Source: Gammaproteobacteria bacterium
GTDB lineage: Bacteria; Pseudomonadota; Gammaproteobacteria; Legionellales; Legionellaceae
Reading direction: 5' to 3'
Length of the DNA: 42,031 nucleotides
Assembly (NCBI GenBank): GCA_030427555.1
Contig: JAUIBC010000002.1
Location: 1-42,031 of the forward strand
In this document: piece after piece, positions 1 through 10,521 of the stretch
How the letters are laid out: each line of letters starts with the position of its first letter
Position numbering within the stretch: position 1 is the first letter of the stretch
The notes under the pieces: generated by a model
The model's input: the letters and a program-made list of their open reading frames with translations, nothing else
What the model was told of the DNA's origin: nothing
The model's database searches: none
Translations under genes and position numbers: made by a program

Positions 1-32
1 ATTATTGTTTTGTAATTGCTAGAGGGTGAATT

Positions 33-464
33 ATGAAAAATGCAACAGAAAATACTTATAATTTCGATGTGAGTTCTCTTGATGAGCTGCAGAGGAAAGT
101 AAAAGAAGAGCTTGACCATAGCAAAATTAAGCATAGTTTCATTAGATATTCTAGTTCTTTATGTACTACAGGTAAATGTAAAGATATAGTATATGAATTG
201 TTAGATGCTACAAGCATAGAACAAGTAAATAAGTTAGAGGATTCATTACGCAACCTTATACATCATCAAAGATGCGTTGTTGACTCAGCATACCAAGATG
301 GTGATATAGAAGATGATGTAATGCTTAAGTTCTATAAAGAAATGGATGCTGTATGGGAAGTTGCTAAACATGCACTTCCGGTAAAAAAAGCATTATTACC
401 TACTAAGCATATTGATGTGGTAAACGATGTAGAAAATTGTAATAGGTCCACTTTTTCTATGTAA
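33..464 (+). CDS. Hypothetical protein, 143 aa
   Basis: I do not recognise this protein. The ATG is preceded at about 6 nt by an AGAGGG-type Shine-Dalgarno (21-26). The product is soluble, charged and predicted largely helical (DELQRKVKEEL near residue 17, FYKEMDAVWEVAKHAL near residue 100), with no signal peptide or membrane segment. It ends 13 bp before a long hairpin and is convergent with pfp. A lineage-specific small cytosolic protein is the most that can be said. The reading frame itself is convincing because of the RBS, length and normal composition. Confidence 0.7.
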   Translation: MKNATENTYNFDVSSLDELQRKVKEELDHSKIKHSFIRYSSSLCTTGKCKDIVYELLDATSIEQVNKLEDSLRNLIHHQRCVVDSAYQDGDIEDDVMLKFYKEMDAVWEVAKHALPVKKALLPTKHIDVVNDVENCNRSTFSM

Positions 465-476
465 AAAACTGGAGTG

Positions 477-521
477 AGCAAGGTAGCTCGGATGAAATAT
501 CCTCATCCAGGCTACCTTGCT
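477..521. terminator. Hairpin between convergent genes
   Basis: An 11-bp arm at 477-487 pairs perfectly with 511-521, and inside it GGATGA (490-495) pairs with TCATCC (503-508). On the minus strand the stem is followed about 9 nt later by six T residues, so it best serves pfp. It may also stop the upstream plus-strand gene, although no T-run follows on that strand. Confidence 0.55.
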
Positions 522-547
522 TGCAATCAAACCTAGAATTTATCTTT

Positions 548-1777
548 TTACAATTTTCTCTCAACTAATATATTTTTTAGCTTTACATATTCAGGGATGC
601 CATGAGCATATGGTGGATAAGCTTCACCTTGGATTAGAGGTTGTAAATATTCTCGACAGGCTTTGGTAATTCCCATGCCGTCAGAGCTAATGAAATCTAG
701 AGGCATTTTCTTTTCTTGATTGGCAACATCTTCTAACGGAACATTATCAATGCTCCAAAGATAAGGCGAGTTAGATTCGCGTTTGATAATTGGCATCACT
801 GCATTATGGCCTAGGATAGCAAGCTCGACAGCAGCTTTACCTAATGCATATGCTTGTTCAACATCGACCGCGGAGGCTATATGACGTGCGGCGCGTTGTA
901 GATAGTCGGCGACCGCCCAATGATATTTTAAATTAAGTTTATCTTTAATTAGGTTAGCAATTATAGGAGCAACTCCGCCAAGTTGAGCATGGCCAAAAGC
1001 GTCTCTTAGGCCGGCATCGCTAAGAAACTTATTATCTTTGTTACGAATACCTTCTGAAACTACAATTACGCAATAGCCATATTTTTTCTCACACTCAGTA
1101 ACTTTATTGAGAAATGCTTCTTCATCAAATGGTATTTCTGGAAAAAGAATAATATGTGGTGGCTCATCATTGCTATTGCTGGCAAGTCCACTTGCAGCCG
1201 CAATCCAACCAGCATGCCGGCCCATAACTTCTAGAATAAAAACCTTAGTAGAAGATTTACACATTGAAGCAATGTCAAAGCCTGCTTCTAAAGTAGAAAT
1301 AGCAACATATTTTGCAACCGATCCAAAGCCAGGACAAGTGTCTGTAAATGGTAAATCATTGTCTACAGTTTTGGGTATACCAATGCAAGTAATAGGAAAA
1401 CCCCGCTCTTTACTCATTTTAGCAACTTTGTTAGCTGTATCTTGCGAGTCTCCTCCACCATTATAGAAAAAATAACCTATATTGTGTGCTTTAAATACTT
1501 TTAATAGTTGTTCATATTCTTCGCCATCATTTTTTAATTTATGACGACAAGATCCAAAAGCGCCGGAAGGAGTATGCATAAGAGCAGCTATTGCTGCATC
1601 ACTTTCTAAAGATGTATCTATTAATTCTTCAGACAAGGCGCCAATAATGCCATTTTTTGCAGCTAGTACTTTACCTATTTTTTCAGGATAATGTTTTGCT
1701 GTTTGAATTACTCCACATGCTTGCGCATTTATAACTGCAGTTACTCCTCCTGATTGAGCATAAATAGCATTTTTCAT
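548..1777 (-). CDS. pfp: Diphosphate-dependent 6-phosphofructokinase
   Basis: Phosphorylates fructose 6-phosphate in glycolysis, predicted to use pyrophosphate instead of ATP and so to be reversible. The 409-aa protein has the PfkA fold from its first strand (AIYAQSGGVTAVINA). Two specificity positions point to the PPi type: GGGDS at 107-111 puts Asp where ATP enzymes have Gly, and PKTVDND at 135-141 puts Lys136 where ATP enzymes have Gly. The MGRHAGW substrate motif follows. The start is an ATG with a strong GGGAGGA Shine-Dalgarno 5-6 nt upstream. It is a single gene divergent from gltX, and the 77-bp gap must hold both promoters. Cofactor choice is inferred from the two residues. Confidence 0.93.
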   Translation of the reverse strand: MKNAIYAQSGGVTAVINAQACGVIQTAKHYPEKIGKVLAAKNGIIGALSEELIDTSLESDAAIAALMHTPSGAFGSCRHKLKNDGEEYEQLLKVFKAHNIGYFFYNGGGDSQDTANKVAKMSKERGFPITCIGIPKTVDNDLPFTDTCPGFGSVAKYVAISTLEAGFDIASMCKSSTKVFILEVMGRHAGWIAAASGLASNSNDEPPHIILFPEIPFDEEAFLNKVTECEKKYGYCVIVVSEGIRNKDNKFLSDAGLRDAFGHAQLGGVAPIIANLIKDKLNLKYHWAVADYLQRAARHIASAVDVEQAYALGKAAVELAILGHNAVMPIIKRESNSPYLWSIDNVPLEDVANQEKKMPLDFISSDGMGITKACREYLQPLIQGEAYPPYAHGIPEYVKLKNILVERKL

Positions 1778-1793
1778 CGTTCCTCCCTAAAAT

Positions 1794-1822
1794 TTGTTAT
1801 AAATGTAAATGAGAGATATGAT
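1794..1822 (+). promoter_or_regulatory. Candidate sigma-70 promoter for gltX
   Basis: TTGTTA (1794-1799), a 17-bp spacer and TATGAT (1817-1822) give 4/6 and 5/6 matches to consensus. The predicted start is about 26 nt before the gltX ATG. Assigned by eye only. Confidence 0.4.
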
Positions 1823-1854
1823 ATCATAATCAATTTTTTAATGTTGGATTTTTC

Positions 1855-3255
1855 ATGCAAGTCAGAACTCGTTTTGCCCCTAGTCCCACTGGTTATTTAC
1901 ACGTTGGCGGAGTTAGAACAGCCTTATTTTCCTGGTTATACGCGCGTTCGAAGCAAGGTGAATTTGTATTAAGAATAGAAGATACTGATAGAGAGCGCTC
2001 AACTCAAGAATCAGTTTCAGCTATTTTATCAGGTATGCAGTGGTTAGGTATTGATTACGATGAAGGGCCTTTCTATCAGACTGAGCGTTATCCACGTTAT
2101 TTACAAGTTATTAAAAACCTACAGGAAAAGGGGCTTGCTTATCGCTGTAATTGTAGTAAAGAGCGCCTAGAAAAATTACGTGAAGATCAATTAGCTAGAC
2201 GTGAAAAGCCGCGTTACGATGGTCTTTGTCGAGATAAAGACTTACCAGAACAGGGCGACTTTGTTGTGCGGTTTAAAAACCCAAGCGCAGGGCTTATTAC
2301 GTTTAAAGATGAAGTATATGGGGTTATCCACGTTGAAAACAGTGAGCTGGATGATTTAATAATTTTGCGTTCAGATGGTAACCCAACTTACAACTTAGCC
2401 GTAGTAGTAGATGATATGGATATGCAAATTACCCATGTAATTCGAGGCGATGATCATATTAATAATACGCCTAGGCAAATAAATTTATTCAAAGCATTAA
2501 ATGCAGACATTCCAACATTTGCTCATTTGCCTATGATTTTAGGTTCGGATGGCAAGCGTCTTTCTAAAAGACATGGTGCTGTATCTGTTTTACAATTTCG
2601 TGAAGCGGGTATTTTGCCGCACGCATTGTTAAATTATTTGGTGAGACTTGGTTGGTCTTATGGTGATCAGGAAATATTTAATTTGGAAGAAATGATATCT
2701 AAGTTTGATTTAGCTAACGTAAGTCGAGCTGCTGCAAGTTTTAACTATGATAAATTGACTTGGTTAAATCAGCACTATCAAAAAAGTGACTCGCCAAAAT
2801 CGGTCGCTAAAGCTTTACTTTGGCATTTTGAGCAACAAGGAATTGATCCTAATAATGGGCCTAAACTTGAGGAACTTGTGCAAGCACAGGCAGAAAGATG
2901 TAAGAATTTAGCCGAAATGTGCAGTATTAGCAAATATTTTTATCAAGATGAAATAAGTTATGATCCAAATTTAGTTAAAAAACATATAACGTCTGAGGCA
3001 TTGCGATTGTTAAATTTATTGTTAATAAAGTTGCAATCTGTTGAGAATTGGCAAAAGGATATGTTACAAACTTGTATAAATGATTTGGTTCTTGCTGAAG
3101 GAATAGGTTTTGGTAAACTGGCTCAACCATTACGAGTGGCTGTGACTGGAGGTAATGTTTCTCCATCTATTGATGTTACCTTAACTTTACTAGGGAGAGA
3201 TAAGGTTCTTAAGAGATTGTTGGAAATCGAAAAAAATCTACAAATAGAAAGTTAA
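1855..3255 (+). CDS. gltX: Glutamate--tRNA ligase
   Basis: Class I aminoacyl-tRNA synthetase that charges tRNA-Glu in the cytoplasm. The 466-aa length is usual for bacterial GluRS. The N-terminus RFAPSPTGYLHVGG carries the HIGH-like signature, and KRLSKRHGA is the KMSKS loop. A Cys pair (CNC, about residue 98) and a later YDGLCR match the zinc-binding insert of the E. coli enzyme. The C-terminal third is the helical anticodon-binding domain. The ATG is fixed by homology to the conserved VRTRFAPSPTG start. The Shine-Dalgarno is weak (TTGGA). It stands alone between pfp and an unknown gene that has its own promoter. The discriminating versus non-discriminating type cannot be told here. Confidence 0.96.
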   Translation: MQVRTRFAPSPTGYLHVGGVRTALFSWLYARSKQGEFVLRIEDTDRERSTQESVSAILSGMQWLGIDYDEGPFYQTERYPRYLQVIKNLQEKGLAYRCNCSKERLEKLREDQLARREKPRYDGLCRDKDLPEQGDFVVRFKNPSAGLITFKDEVYGVIHVENSELDDLIILRSDGNPTYNLAVVVDDMDMQITHVIRGDDHINNTPRQINLFKALNADIPTFAHLPMILGSDGKRLSKRHGAVSVLQFREAGILPHALLNYLVRLGWSYGDQEIFNLEEMISKFDLANVSRAAASFNYDKLTWLNQHYQKSDSPKSVAKALLWHFEQQGIDPNNGPKLEELVQAQAERCKNLAEMCSISKYFYQDEISYDPNLVKKHITSEALRLLNLLLIKLQSVENWQKDMLQTCINDLVLAEGIGFGKLAQPLRVAVTGGNVSPSIDVTLTLLGRDKVLKRLLEIEKNLQIES

Positions 3256-3319
3256 ACAGGATCTAATAGTTGTGATTTTTGATTGATGATTAAAATCTAA
3301 TACAATTAAAGTCAAATAG

Positions 3320-3347
3320 TTTTCATAGTGTTTTTTTTTGGTATAAT
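3320..3347 (+). promoter_or_regulatory. Candidate sigma-70 promoter
   Basis: A perfect TATAAT (3342-3347) lies 16 bp after TTTTCA (3320-3325). The predicted start near 3354 leaves only a short leader before the unknown 379-aa gene. Confidence 0.5.
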
Positions 3348-3366
3348 CGTGTTAGATTAAAAAGAA

Positions 3367-4506
3367 ATGATACTATTTATGTTTTCAAAGCAGGAACAAG
3401 AATCTTATACCTTGGATAAGAACTACAATTATTATCCTTATCCTGAGCTTATTGATATTTATTCTAAAGTTGCACCTAGGAAAGTCATAAGAAAAGGCAG
3501 CAATCTTCCAGGTCGCTCTACAATTGAATTACTTATCATTTTATGTGCAAAAGAAGATATGACGACATATGAAGCATTAAAAATAATGCGTCCTTTGATT
3601 GATACAACATTTCAGGAATCATTTAAACACCCTACTTTTATAACTAAGCATTGTAACAGCCATAACTTTAGCATTAAAAAACAAGTAATTCCTATAAGAA
3701 GAACTAGAGAAACACATGCTTTTGTAAATCAAATCAATTTTAACAGTGGTAATTTTGAGGAAAAAACCTTGTATTTTATAATGCTTTGTTATGCATTTCC
3801 CATAATGGAAGATAAATTTTCAATAAATACATCAGCTTATGACGAGCTTAATGATTTTTTACTTTATACATATGGTTTTACAGCAGATTTAGTGTTTGAA
3901 CTGACCCAGTTTTATAAATCTAAGATAGTTGATTTTGCGAAAGATTTTAACTACAACAATAGATTTCTTGCAAAGACAGAAGGTCTTAGTGGTGAAAATG
4001 GTGTATCGCCTGTTATATCAGATCCTAATGCACGTGCATTGTCACCATGTTTAGATGAATATGATAATATAGAAGACCTTAGTAACTATGATCCAAATAA
4101 TGATTGTTTCTTTGTGAATAAAGATATTGTTGATATGTCAATACAAGACATTGGTAATCATATGCATAAAGAGATAGGAAAGAAAAGACGATTATCTTCT
4201 TTTTTCCCTACTGTTGCATTGTCAGAAGATCCTGTAAGTGTATTACCTTGTTTAGATGCAAATGATAATATAGAAGATCTTAGTAAATATGATCCAAATA
4301 ATGATTGTTTTTTTACGAATAATTATAATGTAGTTACACCAGTACAAGAAAATAGAGATATTGATAAAGATTCTAGAGAAAAACAATGTTCTTCTTCTTT
4401 TTTCTCCATTTCAAAAATACCGCATGTATGTTCGTTTGAAGTTGATGAGAATTTAAATATTCTGGATTGTGATGGTTTAATCGGGTCGAATGTATTTAAG
4501 TCTTGA
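3367..4506 (+). CDS. Hypothetical protein with internal repeat, 379 aa
   Basis: No family recognised. There is no signal peptide and no clear membrane span. Residues 1-205 form one unique region. The C-terminal part carries two near-identical blocks of about 23 residues (PCLDxxDNIEDLSxYDPNND, starting near residues 227 and 294), joined by a basic KKRRLSSFF stretch, with a weaker third echo at the end (ENLNILDCDGL). The start could be 3367 or the ATG at 3379; neither has a good Shine-Dalgarno. The gene overlaps the end of convergent rnc by 11 bp. Acidic repeats in a lineage-restricted protein recall secreted effectors of intracellular Legionellales, but nothing here proves secretion. Confidence 0.75.
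   Translation: MILFMFSKQEQESYTLDKNYNYYPYPELIDIYSKVAPRKVIRKGSNLPGRSTIELLIILCAKEDMTTYEALKIMRPLIDTTFQESFKHPTFITKHCNSHNFSIKKQVIPIRRTRETHAFVNQINFNSGNFEEKTLYFIMLCYAFPIMEDKFSINTSAYDELNDFLLYTYGFTADLVFELTQFYKSKIVDFAKDFNYNNRFLAKTEGLSGENGVSPVISDPNARALSPCLDEYDNIEDLSNYDPNNDCFFVNKDIVDMSIQDIGNHMHKEIGKKRRLSSFFPTVALSEDPVSVLPCLDANDNIEDLSKYDPNNDCFFTNNYNVVTPVQENRDIDKDSREKQCSSSFFSISKIPHVCSFEVDENLNILDCDGLIGSNVFKS
4045..4314 (+). repeat. Two 69-bp direct repeats inside a CDS
   Basis: Copy 1 at 4045-4113 and copy 2 at 4246-4314 are offset by exactly 201 bp (67 codons). They differ by only a few, mostly synonymous, bases, so the duplication is in frame and probably recent. Confidence 0.8.
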
Positions 4507-5167
4507 TCTTATCTAAGATTTTTTGCGCGGCTATTTGCTCAGCTTTTTTACGATTGGTACCATTACCAGTTGCTATTAATTGACTATTTGGAATAGTACA
4601 AGTTATATGGAATATTTGATCGTGTTGTTCGTCTGTTATTTGCGTAAGTGTATAAATAGGAAGAGGGCTTTTAGTGCTTTGTAAGTATTCTTGGAGTTGA
4701 GTTTTAGGATCTTTTAAATTATCTAAAAGTTCATTATCATCAAGCCTTGATTTGTATAAGGTTAAAATAACTTCTTTGCATGCGGATATACCGCTGTCTA
4801 AAAGTATAGATGCAAAAATTGCTTCGAGCGCATCCGCTAGAATAGATGAGCGTCTAAATCCTCCACTTTTAAGTTCTCCTTGTCCAAGGTATAGGAAATC
4901 TCCAAGGTCAATTTCTTTTGCTATTTTTGCTAAAGTTTCGCCTTTGACAAGCGTTGCTCTTAGGCGGCTAAGTTTGCCTTCAGTTGCGTTAGGAAATTTA
5001 TTATAAAGTGCTTCAGTAATTATCATGTTAAGTACAGAATCGCCTAGAAATTCTAGGCGCTCATTATTTTCATTACTAGCGCTACAATGTGTTAATGCTT
5101 GTTTTAACAGAGCGATTTTCTGGTACTTATAATTTATTTTTCTACATAGAGTATCAAGCTTTTTCAA
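4496..5167 (-). CDS. rnc: Ribonuclease III
   Basis: Double-strand-specific endoribonuclease that processes rRNA and structured mRNAs. The 223 aa are usual. The catalytic signature NERLEFLGDS is at 35-44, with the second acidic pair at Asp112/Glu115 (ADALEA), followed by a double-stranded RNA-binding domain from about 152 (TQLQEYLQS to KKAEQIAAQKIL). The start is TTG at 5167-5165, overlapping the lepB stop by 4 bp, with GAGG 8 nt upstream. No ATG occurs before the catalytic domain, so TTG is the credible start and translation is probably coupled to lepB. era, which usually follows rnc, is absent; the next gene is an unknown convergent one. Confidence 0.95.
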   Translation of the reverse strand: MKKLDTLCRKINYKYQKIALLKQALTHCSASNENNERLEFLGDSVLNMIITEALYNKFPNATEGKLSRLRATLVKGETLAKIAKEIDLGDFLYLGQGELKSGGFRRSSILADALEAIFASILLDSGISACKEVILTLYKSRLDDNELLDNLKDPKTQLQEYLQSTKSPLPIYTLTQITDEQHDQIFHITCTIPNSQLIATGNGTNRKKAEQIAAQKILDKIKT

Positions 5168-5925
5168 TTGATACCTCTGCCTATTCTATTCCAGCGTACT
5201 GAATGATTTTTATTATTCCAACTAAACCAAGTTATAAGTGCTTTGGCGCGAACATATTCATCACTTACAAATCCCCAAAAACGACTATCTGAGCTTGCAT
5301 CTCGATTATCTCCCATCATAAAGTAGCTGTTTGGTGGGACTGTTACTTTAAAGTCTATTGCTGGTTCGTTAATTCTTTTATAAATTTTATGTTGTATCCC
5401 GTTTAAATCTTCTATGTATTCGGCGACTGATTCTCCAGAACTAGGATCGGTTGTATATTTAATAAATTTTTGTTTGGCTTTAATTCCATTGATTGTTAAA
5501 ACTTTATTTTGATATTCAATTACGTCACCAGGAACTCCTATTACACGTTTAATGTAATCTATAGTAGGGTCTGGAGTCCAACGGAAAACTACTATATCAC
5601 CAGTTTTTGGTGATGAAACTTTAATAATTTTCTTCTCTATTATAGGAATTCGAATGCCATAGATGTATTTATTGGTAGCTACGAAATCTCCTACTAAAAG
5701 AGTCGGTTCTAGCGAACCAGATGGAATACGAAATGGCTCTATTAAAAATGATCTTAATAAAAATACTACTAATAAAATTGGGAAAAATGATCTTGAGTTT
5801 TCAATAATAAAACCTGGCTTCGTTTTAGGAGCACGTTTTTTAGAAAAATATAAAATATCTAGGAGTGATATTATTCCTGTTATAATACAAACAATAAATA
5901 ACCAAAGGGCAAAATTTCTTAACAT
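5164..5925 (-). CDS. lepB: Signal peptidase I
   Basis: Inner-membrane serine/lysine protease that removes signal peptides from secreted proteins. The 253 aa have two N-terminal membrane segments (about 5-27 and 47-62). Catalytic Ser71 lies in RIPSGSLEPTL (Leu replaces the commoner Met after Ser) and catalytic Lys126 in YIKRVIGVPGD. The GDNRDASSDSRFWGFV box is near the C-terminus. It is second in the lepA-lepB-rnc operon, 8 bp after lepA and overlapping rnc by 4 bp. The start is ATG at 5925. Confidence 0.96.
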   Translation of the reverse strand: MLRNFALWLFIVCIITGIISLLDILYFSKKRAPKTKPGFIIENSRSFFPILLVVFLLRSFLIEPFRIPSGSLEPTLLVGDFVATNKYIYGIRIPIIEKKIIKVSSPKTGDIVVFRWTPDPTIDYIKRVIGVPGDVIEYQNKVLTINGIKAKQKFIKYTTDPSSGESVAEYIEDLNGIQHKIYKRINEPAIDFKVTVPPNSYFMMGDNRDASSDSRFWGFVSDEYVRAKALITWFSWNNKNHSVRWNRIGRGIN

Positions 5926-5933
5926 AATTTCCT

Positions 5934-7739
5934 CTATTTTTTGTTATCAGTTTGAAATACAGCTAAAAATGCTTCTTGAGGTATCTCAACTTGTCCTACT
6001 TGCTTCATCCTTTTTTTACCGGCTTTTTGTTTTTCTAGTAGTTTACGCTTTCGTGTTACGTCTCCGCCATAGCATTTAGCGGTAACGTTTTTGCGTAGTG
6101 CTTTAACTGTTTGTCTGGCAATTATATGTCCACCAATTGTTGCTTGTATGGCTACGTCAAACATTTGTCTTGGAATTAACTCTCGCATTTTTTCGGTCAA
6201 AATCCTACCGCGTGATTGAGCAACACTACGATGCACAATTGTTGCAAGTGCATCGACTTTTTCTCCATTAATTAAGACATCCATTTTTACAAGATCTGCT
6301 TTTTCAAATTTTAAAAAATTATAATCAAGCGATGCATAACCACGACTAACAGATTTTAATCTGTCAAAAAAGTTGCCTACAACATCACTCATAGGCATAT
6401 CATAAGTAACAGAAACTTGGCGTCCACTATAAGTCATGTCTACCTGAACTCCGCGTCGCTCTATACATAAGTTTATTACCGGCCCCAAATAGTCTTGAGG
6501 AACTAAAATATTAGCGCGTACGATTGGTTCGTACATTGTTTGAATTTGTTGTACTGGTGGTAGTAGAGATGGATTTTCTATGAGGACAGTTTCATTTTTA
6601 GTGTTAGTAATTTGGTATATGACAGTAGGGGCTGTTGATATTAAATCTAAGTTATACTCTCGTTCCAATCGCTCTTGGATAATTTCCATATGCAGCATTC
6701 CTAAAAAACCGCAACGGAAACCAAAGCCTAATGCGTCGGATGATTCAGGTTCATAAAATAGTGATGCATCATTTAAGCTTAGCTTTGCTAAAGCTTCGCG
6801 AAAGTTTTCAAAATCGTCGGAGTTAATTGGAAATAAACCGGCATATACCTGAGGTTTTACTTTTTTAAATCCGGGTAATGGTTTTTGTGCCGCATTTTTT
6901 TCGATTGTTAGAGTATCTCCAACTGGGGCGCCATGAATGTCTTTTATCCCTGCGACTACATATCCTACTTCCCCGGTTTTTAATATTTTTTGAGGAGTGC
7001 GCTTAGGGGTAAATATTCCGACATCATCAACCACGTAACTTTTGCCGGTTGACATAACTAGCATTTTGTCGCCTTTGTTTAAAACACCATTTACAATTCT
7101 AACTAATGACACAACGCCTAAGTATGGATCGAACCAAGAGTCAATTATAAGAGCTTGTAGTGGCGTATCTACTTCTCCTTGAGGTGGAGGTATTTGCTTA
7201 ACAATAGCCTCTAAAACATCCTCTACTCCAAGACCACTTTTAGCACTTACCATAATCGCATTGTGTGCGTCTATGCCAATTATATCTTCTATTTCTGCAA
7301 TTACTTGTTCTGGCTCAGCTTGCGGGAGATCGATTTTATTTAATACTGGAATTACATCTAAAGATACATCAATAGCTGTGTAACAGACAGCAACAGTTTG
7401 TGCTTCAACTCCTTGCGCGGCATCAACTACTAATAGTGCCCCTTCACATGCAGCAAGTGATCTAGAAACTTCGTAGCTAAAATCCACATGGCCTGGGGTA
7501 TCAATAAAGTTTAATAAATAGGTATTGCCATCTTTGGCCTTATAATTGAGTGATACGCTCTGAGCTTTAATAGTAATGCCGCGCTCTCGCTCGATATCCA
7601 TCGAGTCTAGAACTTGCTCATCCATTTCCCTATCTGATAGTCCACCACATAGTTGGATAAAACGATCTGCTAGAGTAGATTTGCCATGATCTATATGTGC
7701 AATTATCGAAAAATTACGAATTTCAGTTAGTGAGCTCAA
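5934..7739 (-). CDS. lepA: Elongation factor 4 (LepA)
   Basis: Ribosome-associated translational GTPase. The 601 aa are the family length. The G domain shows AHIDHGKST (G1), DTPGHVDF (G3) and NKIDLP (G4). The LepA-specific C-terminal part follows and ends in the basic [18 protein letters not shown] segment. The start is TTG at 7739-7737; the only nearby ATG is out of frame, and [16 protein letters not shown] must follow within a few residues. A weak GGG lies 8 nt upstream. First gene of lepA-lepB-rnc and divergent from gyrA across 202 bp; I found no convincing promoter for either gene in that gap. Confidence 0.97.
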   Translation of the reverse strand: MSSLTEIRNFSIIAHIDHGKSTLADRFIQLCGGLSDREMDEQVLDSMDIERERGITIKAQSVSLNYKAKDGNTYLLNFIDTPGHVDFSYEVSRSLAACEGALLVVDAAQGVEAQTVAVCYTAIDVSLDVIPVLNKIDLPQAEPEQVIAEIEDIIGIDAHNAIMVSAKSGLGVEDVLEAIVKQIPPPQGEVDTPLQALIIDSWFDPYLGVVSLVRIVNGVLNKGDKMLVMSTGKSYVVDDVGIFTPKRTPQKILKTGEVGYVVAGIKDIHGAPVGDTLTIEKNAAQKPLPGFKKVKPQVYAGLFPINSDDFENFREALAKLSLNDASLFYEPESSDALGFGFRCGFLGMLHMEIIQERLEREYNLDLISTAPTVIYQITNTKNETVLIENPSLLPPVQQIQTMYEPIVRANILVPQDYLGPVINLCIERRGVQVDMTYSGRQVSVTYDMPMSDVVGNFFDRLKSVSRGYASLDYNFLKFEKADLVKMDVLINGEKVDALATIVHRSVAQSRGRILTEKMRELIPRQMFDVAIQATIGGHIIARQTVKALRKNVTAKCYGGDVTRKRKLLEKQKAGKKRMKQVGQVEIPQEAFLAVFQTDNKK

Positions 7740-7941
7740 GGATAATACCCATGTTAAAAAGCGCTATTGTATCTTATCTTTATTACTAATCCAAAATTTT
7801 TAATGCAGGGCTCATAGTTTTTCAGAAGCCATAATAGTGCTCCTGTTTTATTTTGAGTCCTATATGTTTTAAATTAGCTTATCATGGTATCCTATAGAAT
7901 TCCATTAGATCTTAGTTTAGCCAGAAGGATATGTTTTAGTC

Positions 7942-10521
7942 ATGGGTTATTCAGCGAAAGAAGTTACTGTAATCAATATAGAAGACGAGTTAAAGCAATC
8001 TTATCTTGATTATGCGATGAGTGTAATCGTTGGTCGAGCATTGCCTGATGTGCGAGATGGTTTAAAGCCAGTACATAGGCGAGTATTATATGCCATGAAT
8101 GAATTAGGCAATGATTGGAATAAGCCTTATAAAAAATCAGCTAGGGTCGTTGGTGACGTAATCGGTAAATATCATCCACATGGTGATACGGCTGTTTATG
8201 ATACGATTGTACGAATGGCGCAAGATTTTTCTATGCGTTATATGTTGGTGGATGGTCAAGGTAACTTTGGTTCGGTAGATGGTGATTCGCCAGCTGCTAT
8301 GCGTTATACCGAAATTAGAATGTCAAAGCTCGCGCATACTTTGCTGGCAGATTTGGAAAAAGAAACAGTAGATTTTATGCCTAACTATGATGGGACAGAA
8401 TTTGCTCCTGCTGTATTACCCGCCAAAATTCCTAACTTATTGATAAATGGCTCATCTGGTATTGCTGTTGGGATGGCAACTAATATACCACCACATAATT
8501 TAACAGAAGTACTTAATGCTTGTTTGGTAGTTGCTAATCAGCCAGATGTTACTATTGAAGAGCTAATGCAAATTATTCCAGGCCCAGATTTCCCAACTGC
8601 TGGTATTATTAATGGTCGTGCTGGAATTGTTGAAGCTTACAAGACTGGTCGCGGTAAACTTTCGATTAGAGCAAGAACAGATATTGAAACAGATGCCAAC
8701 AGCGGTAGACAAGCGATAATAATTAATGAATTGCCTTATCAAGTTAATAAAGCACGTTTAATTGAGAAAATAGCAGAGCTCGTTCGCGATAAAAAAATAG
8801 AGGGTATATCTGGCTTGCGAGATGAGTCTGATAGACAAGGAATGAGGGTTGTTATTGAGTTAAAACGCGGTGAAGTTGCTGAAGTTGTATTAAATAATTT
8901 ATACGCACATACTCAAATGCAAAATTCTTTTGGTATTAATATGGTAGCGTTGGTTGATGGTCAACCTAAAACTTTAAACTTAAAGCAAATTATAGATAGT
9001 TTCTTAAAGCACCGACGTGAAGTAGTAACAAGACGCTGTATTTTTGATTTGAAAAAGGCCAGAATTAGGGCTCACATATTAGAAGGCTTAGGGGTTGCAC
9101 TTGCTAATATTGATGAAATGATAGCTTTAATTAAAAAATCTTCGACTCCTCAAGATGCTAAAGAAGAACTATTATCCAAATATTGGCAGCCAGGCTTGGT
9201 AAAAAATATGTTAGATAAATCTGGAACAGACGCATGTCGTCCTGATGATTTGGGTATCGAGTTTGGTTTATTCGATGAAGGATATAGGTTATCTCCAGAA
9301 CAAGCGCAGGCAATACTTGAGTTACGTTTACATAGACTTACTGCACTTGAGCAAGATAAAATTATTAGTGAGTTTGAGTCATTATTACAAGTTATCCGTG
9401 AATTATTAGATATTTTGTCATCCAGTGAGCTTTTAATGGAAGTAATTTGTGATGAAATTAAAGAAATTAAAGAGCAATTTGCAGATAATAGGCGCTCTGA
9501 AATACGAGCATCACAAGAAGATTTAACTATAGCCGATTTAATTACCGAAGAAGACGTTGTTGTAACATTATCAAATCAAGGGTATGTAAAATATCAACCT
9601 TTATCAGCTTATCAAGCGCAGCGACGTGGGGGTAAAGGTAAGTCAGCAACAAATGTTAAAGATGAAGATTTTATTGAGCGTTTAGTGATAGCAAGCACTC
9701 ACGATACTTTGTTGTGTTTTTCTAATCATGGTAAGTTGTATTGGCTAAAAGCTTATGATTTGCCGTTAGCTAGCCGCGCATCACGTGGTAAACCAATTGT
9801 TAATGTATTGCCACTTGCCGAAGATGAGTTAATTAATGCGATGTTACCTGTGCGTGAATACTTAGATGATAATTTTGTCTTTATGGCAACTAAGTTTGGT
9901 ACGGTTAAAAAAGTGGCATTAACAGCATTTAGTAGACCGCGTAGTTCAGGTATTATTGCCGTAGCTTTAGATGATGGAGATTCTTTAGTTGGAGTAGCTA
10001 TAACCGATGGAAACAAAGATATTATGTTGTTCTCCGATGCTGGTAAAGTGATTCGTTTCCCTGAAGAACAAGTCCGTCCAATTGGTAGAACAGCGCGTGG
10101 GGTTAGAGGGATAAGGTTACAAGAAGGTCAGATTGTTATTTCTTTGGTGGTCGTTAAGTCTTCTGGAACCATTTTAACTGCAACAGAGTTTGGTTATGGT
10201 AAGCGTACAGATGTTGAAGAGTATAGAATTACTGGTCGTGGTGGCCAAGGAGTAATTTCTATTCAGGTTAATGAAAGAAATGGGAAAGTAGTTAATGCTG
10301 TGCAAGTAGATGCAAATGACGAAGCGATGCTGATAACAGATCAAGGAACTTTAGTGCGTTTCCGAGTAAATGAGTTATCCATAATTGGTCGAAATACTCA
10401 AGGGGTGCGCTTAATAAACGTTTCATCTGGCGAGAAAGTTGTGGCTATGCAACGTATTGAAGAAATCATTGAAGATGAAGACTCAATCGAAGGTATCGAA
10501 GATGAAAACGAGGGGTTATAA
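7942..10521 (+). CDS. gyrA: DNA gyrase subunit A
   Basis: Breakage-reunion subunit of gyrase, which introduces negative supercoils. The 859 aa include the catalytic Tyr122 (AAMRYTEIR). The quinolone-resistance region reads [10 protein letters not shown], with Thr83 and Asp87 in E. coli numbering. The GyrA box QRRGGKG at 560-566 separates it from ParC. The C-terminal beta-propeller ends in an acidic tail. The ATG has AAGGAT 11 nt upstream. serC starts inside its last codons. Thr83 is the natural residue in several gammaproteobacteria, so it is no evidence of resistance. Confidence 0.98.
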   Translation: MGYSAKEVTVINIEDELKQSYLDYAMSVIVGRALPDVRDGLKPVHRRVLYAMNELGNDWNKPYKKSARVVGDVIGKYHPHGDTAVYDTIVRMAQDFSMRYMLVDGQGNFGSVDGDSPAAMRYTEIRMSKLAHTLLADLEKETVDFMPNYDGTEFAPAVLPAKIPNLLINGSSGIAVGMATNIPPHNLTEVLNACLVVANQPDVTIEELMQIIPGPDFPTAGIINGRAGIVEAYKTGRGKLSIRARTDIETDANSGRQAIIINELPYQVNKARLIEKIAELVRDKKIEGISGLRDESDRQGMRVVIELKRGEVAEVVLNNLYAHTQMQNSFGINMVALVDGQPKTLNLKQIIDSFLKHRREVVTRRCIFDLKKARIRAHILEGLGVALANIDEMIALIKKSSTPQDAKEELLSKYWQPGLVKNMLDKSGTDACRPDDLGIEFGLFDEGYRLSPEQAQAILELRLHRLTALEQDKIISEFESLLQVIRELLDILSSSELLMEVICDEIKEIKEQFADNRRSEIRASQEDLTIADLITEEDVVVTLSNQGYVKYQPLSAYQAQRRGGKGKSATNVKDEDFIERLVIASTHDTLLCFSNHGKLYWLKAYDLPLASRASRGKPIVNVLPLAEDELINAMLPVREYLDDNFVFMATKFGTVKKVALTAFSRPRSSGIIAVALDDGDSLVGVAITDGNKDIMLFSDAGKVIRFPEEQVRPIGRTARGVRGIRLQEGQIVISLVVVKSSGTILTATEFGYGKRTDVEEYRITGRGGQGVISIQVNERNGKVVNAVQVDANDEAMLITDQGTLVRFRVNELSIIGRNTQGVRLINVSSGEKVVAMQRIEEIIEDEDSIEGIEDENEGL

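Noticed and set aside
1107-1466. 119-codon plus-strand ORF inside pfp
   Set aside because: Exact antisense shadow of a well-conserved enzyme, with no RBS.
7801-7860. Six-codon minus-strand ORF with GGAG upstream of lepA
   Set aside because: Too short to separate from chance, and no regulatory structure around it.
8143-8230. Quinolone resistance in gyrA because of Thr83
   Set aside because: Thr is a natural residue at this position in several gammaproteobacteria, and Asp87 is unchanged.
10439-10501. Upstream extension of serC
   Set aside because: Those codons lie within gyrA. The ATG at 10502 gives the family length and has a Shine-Dalgarno.
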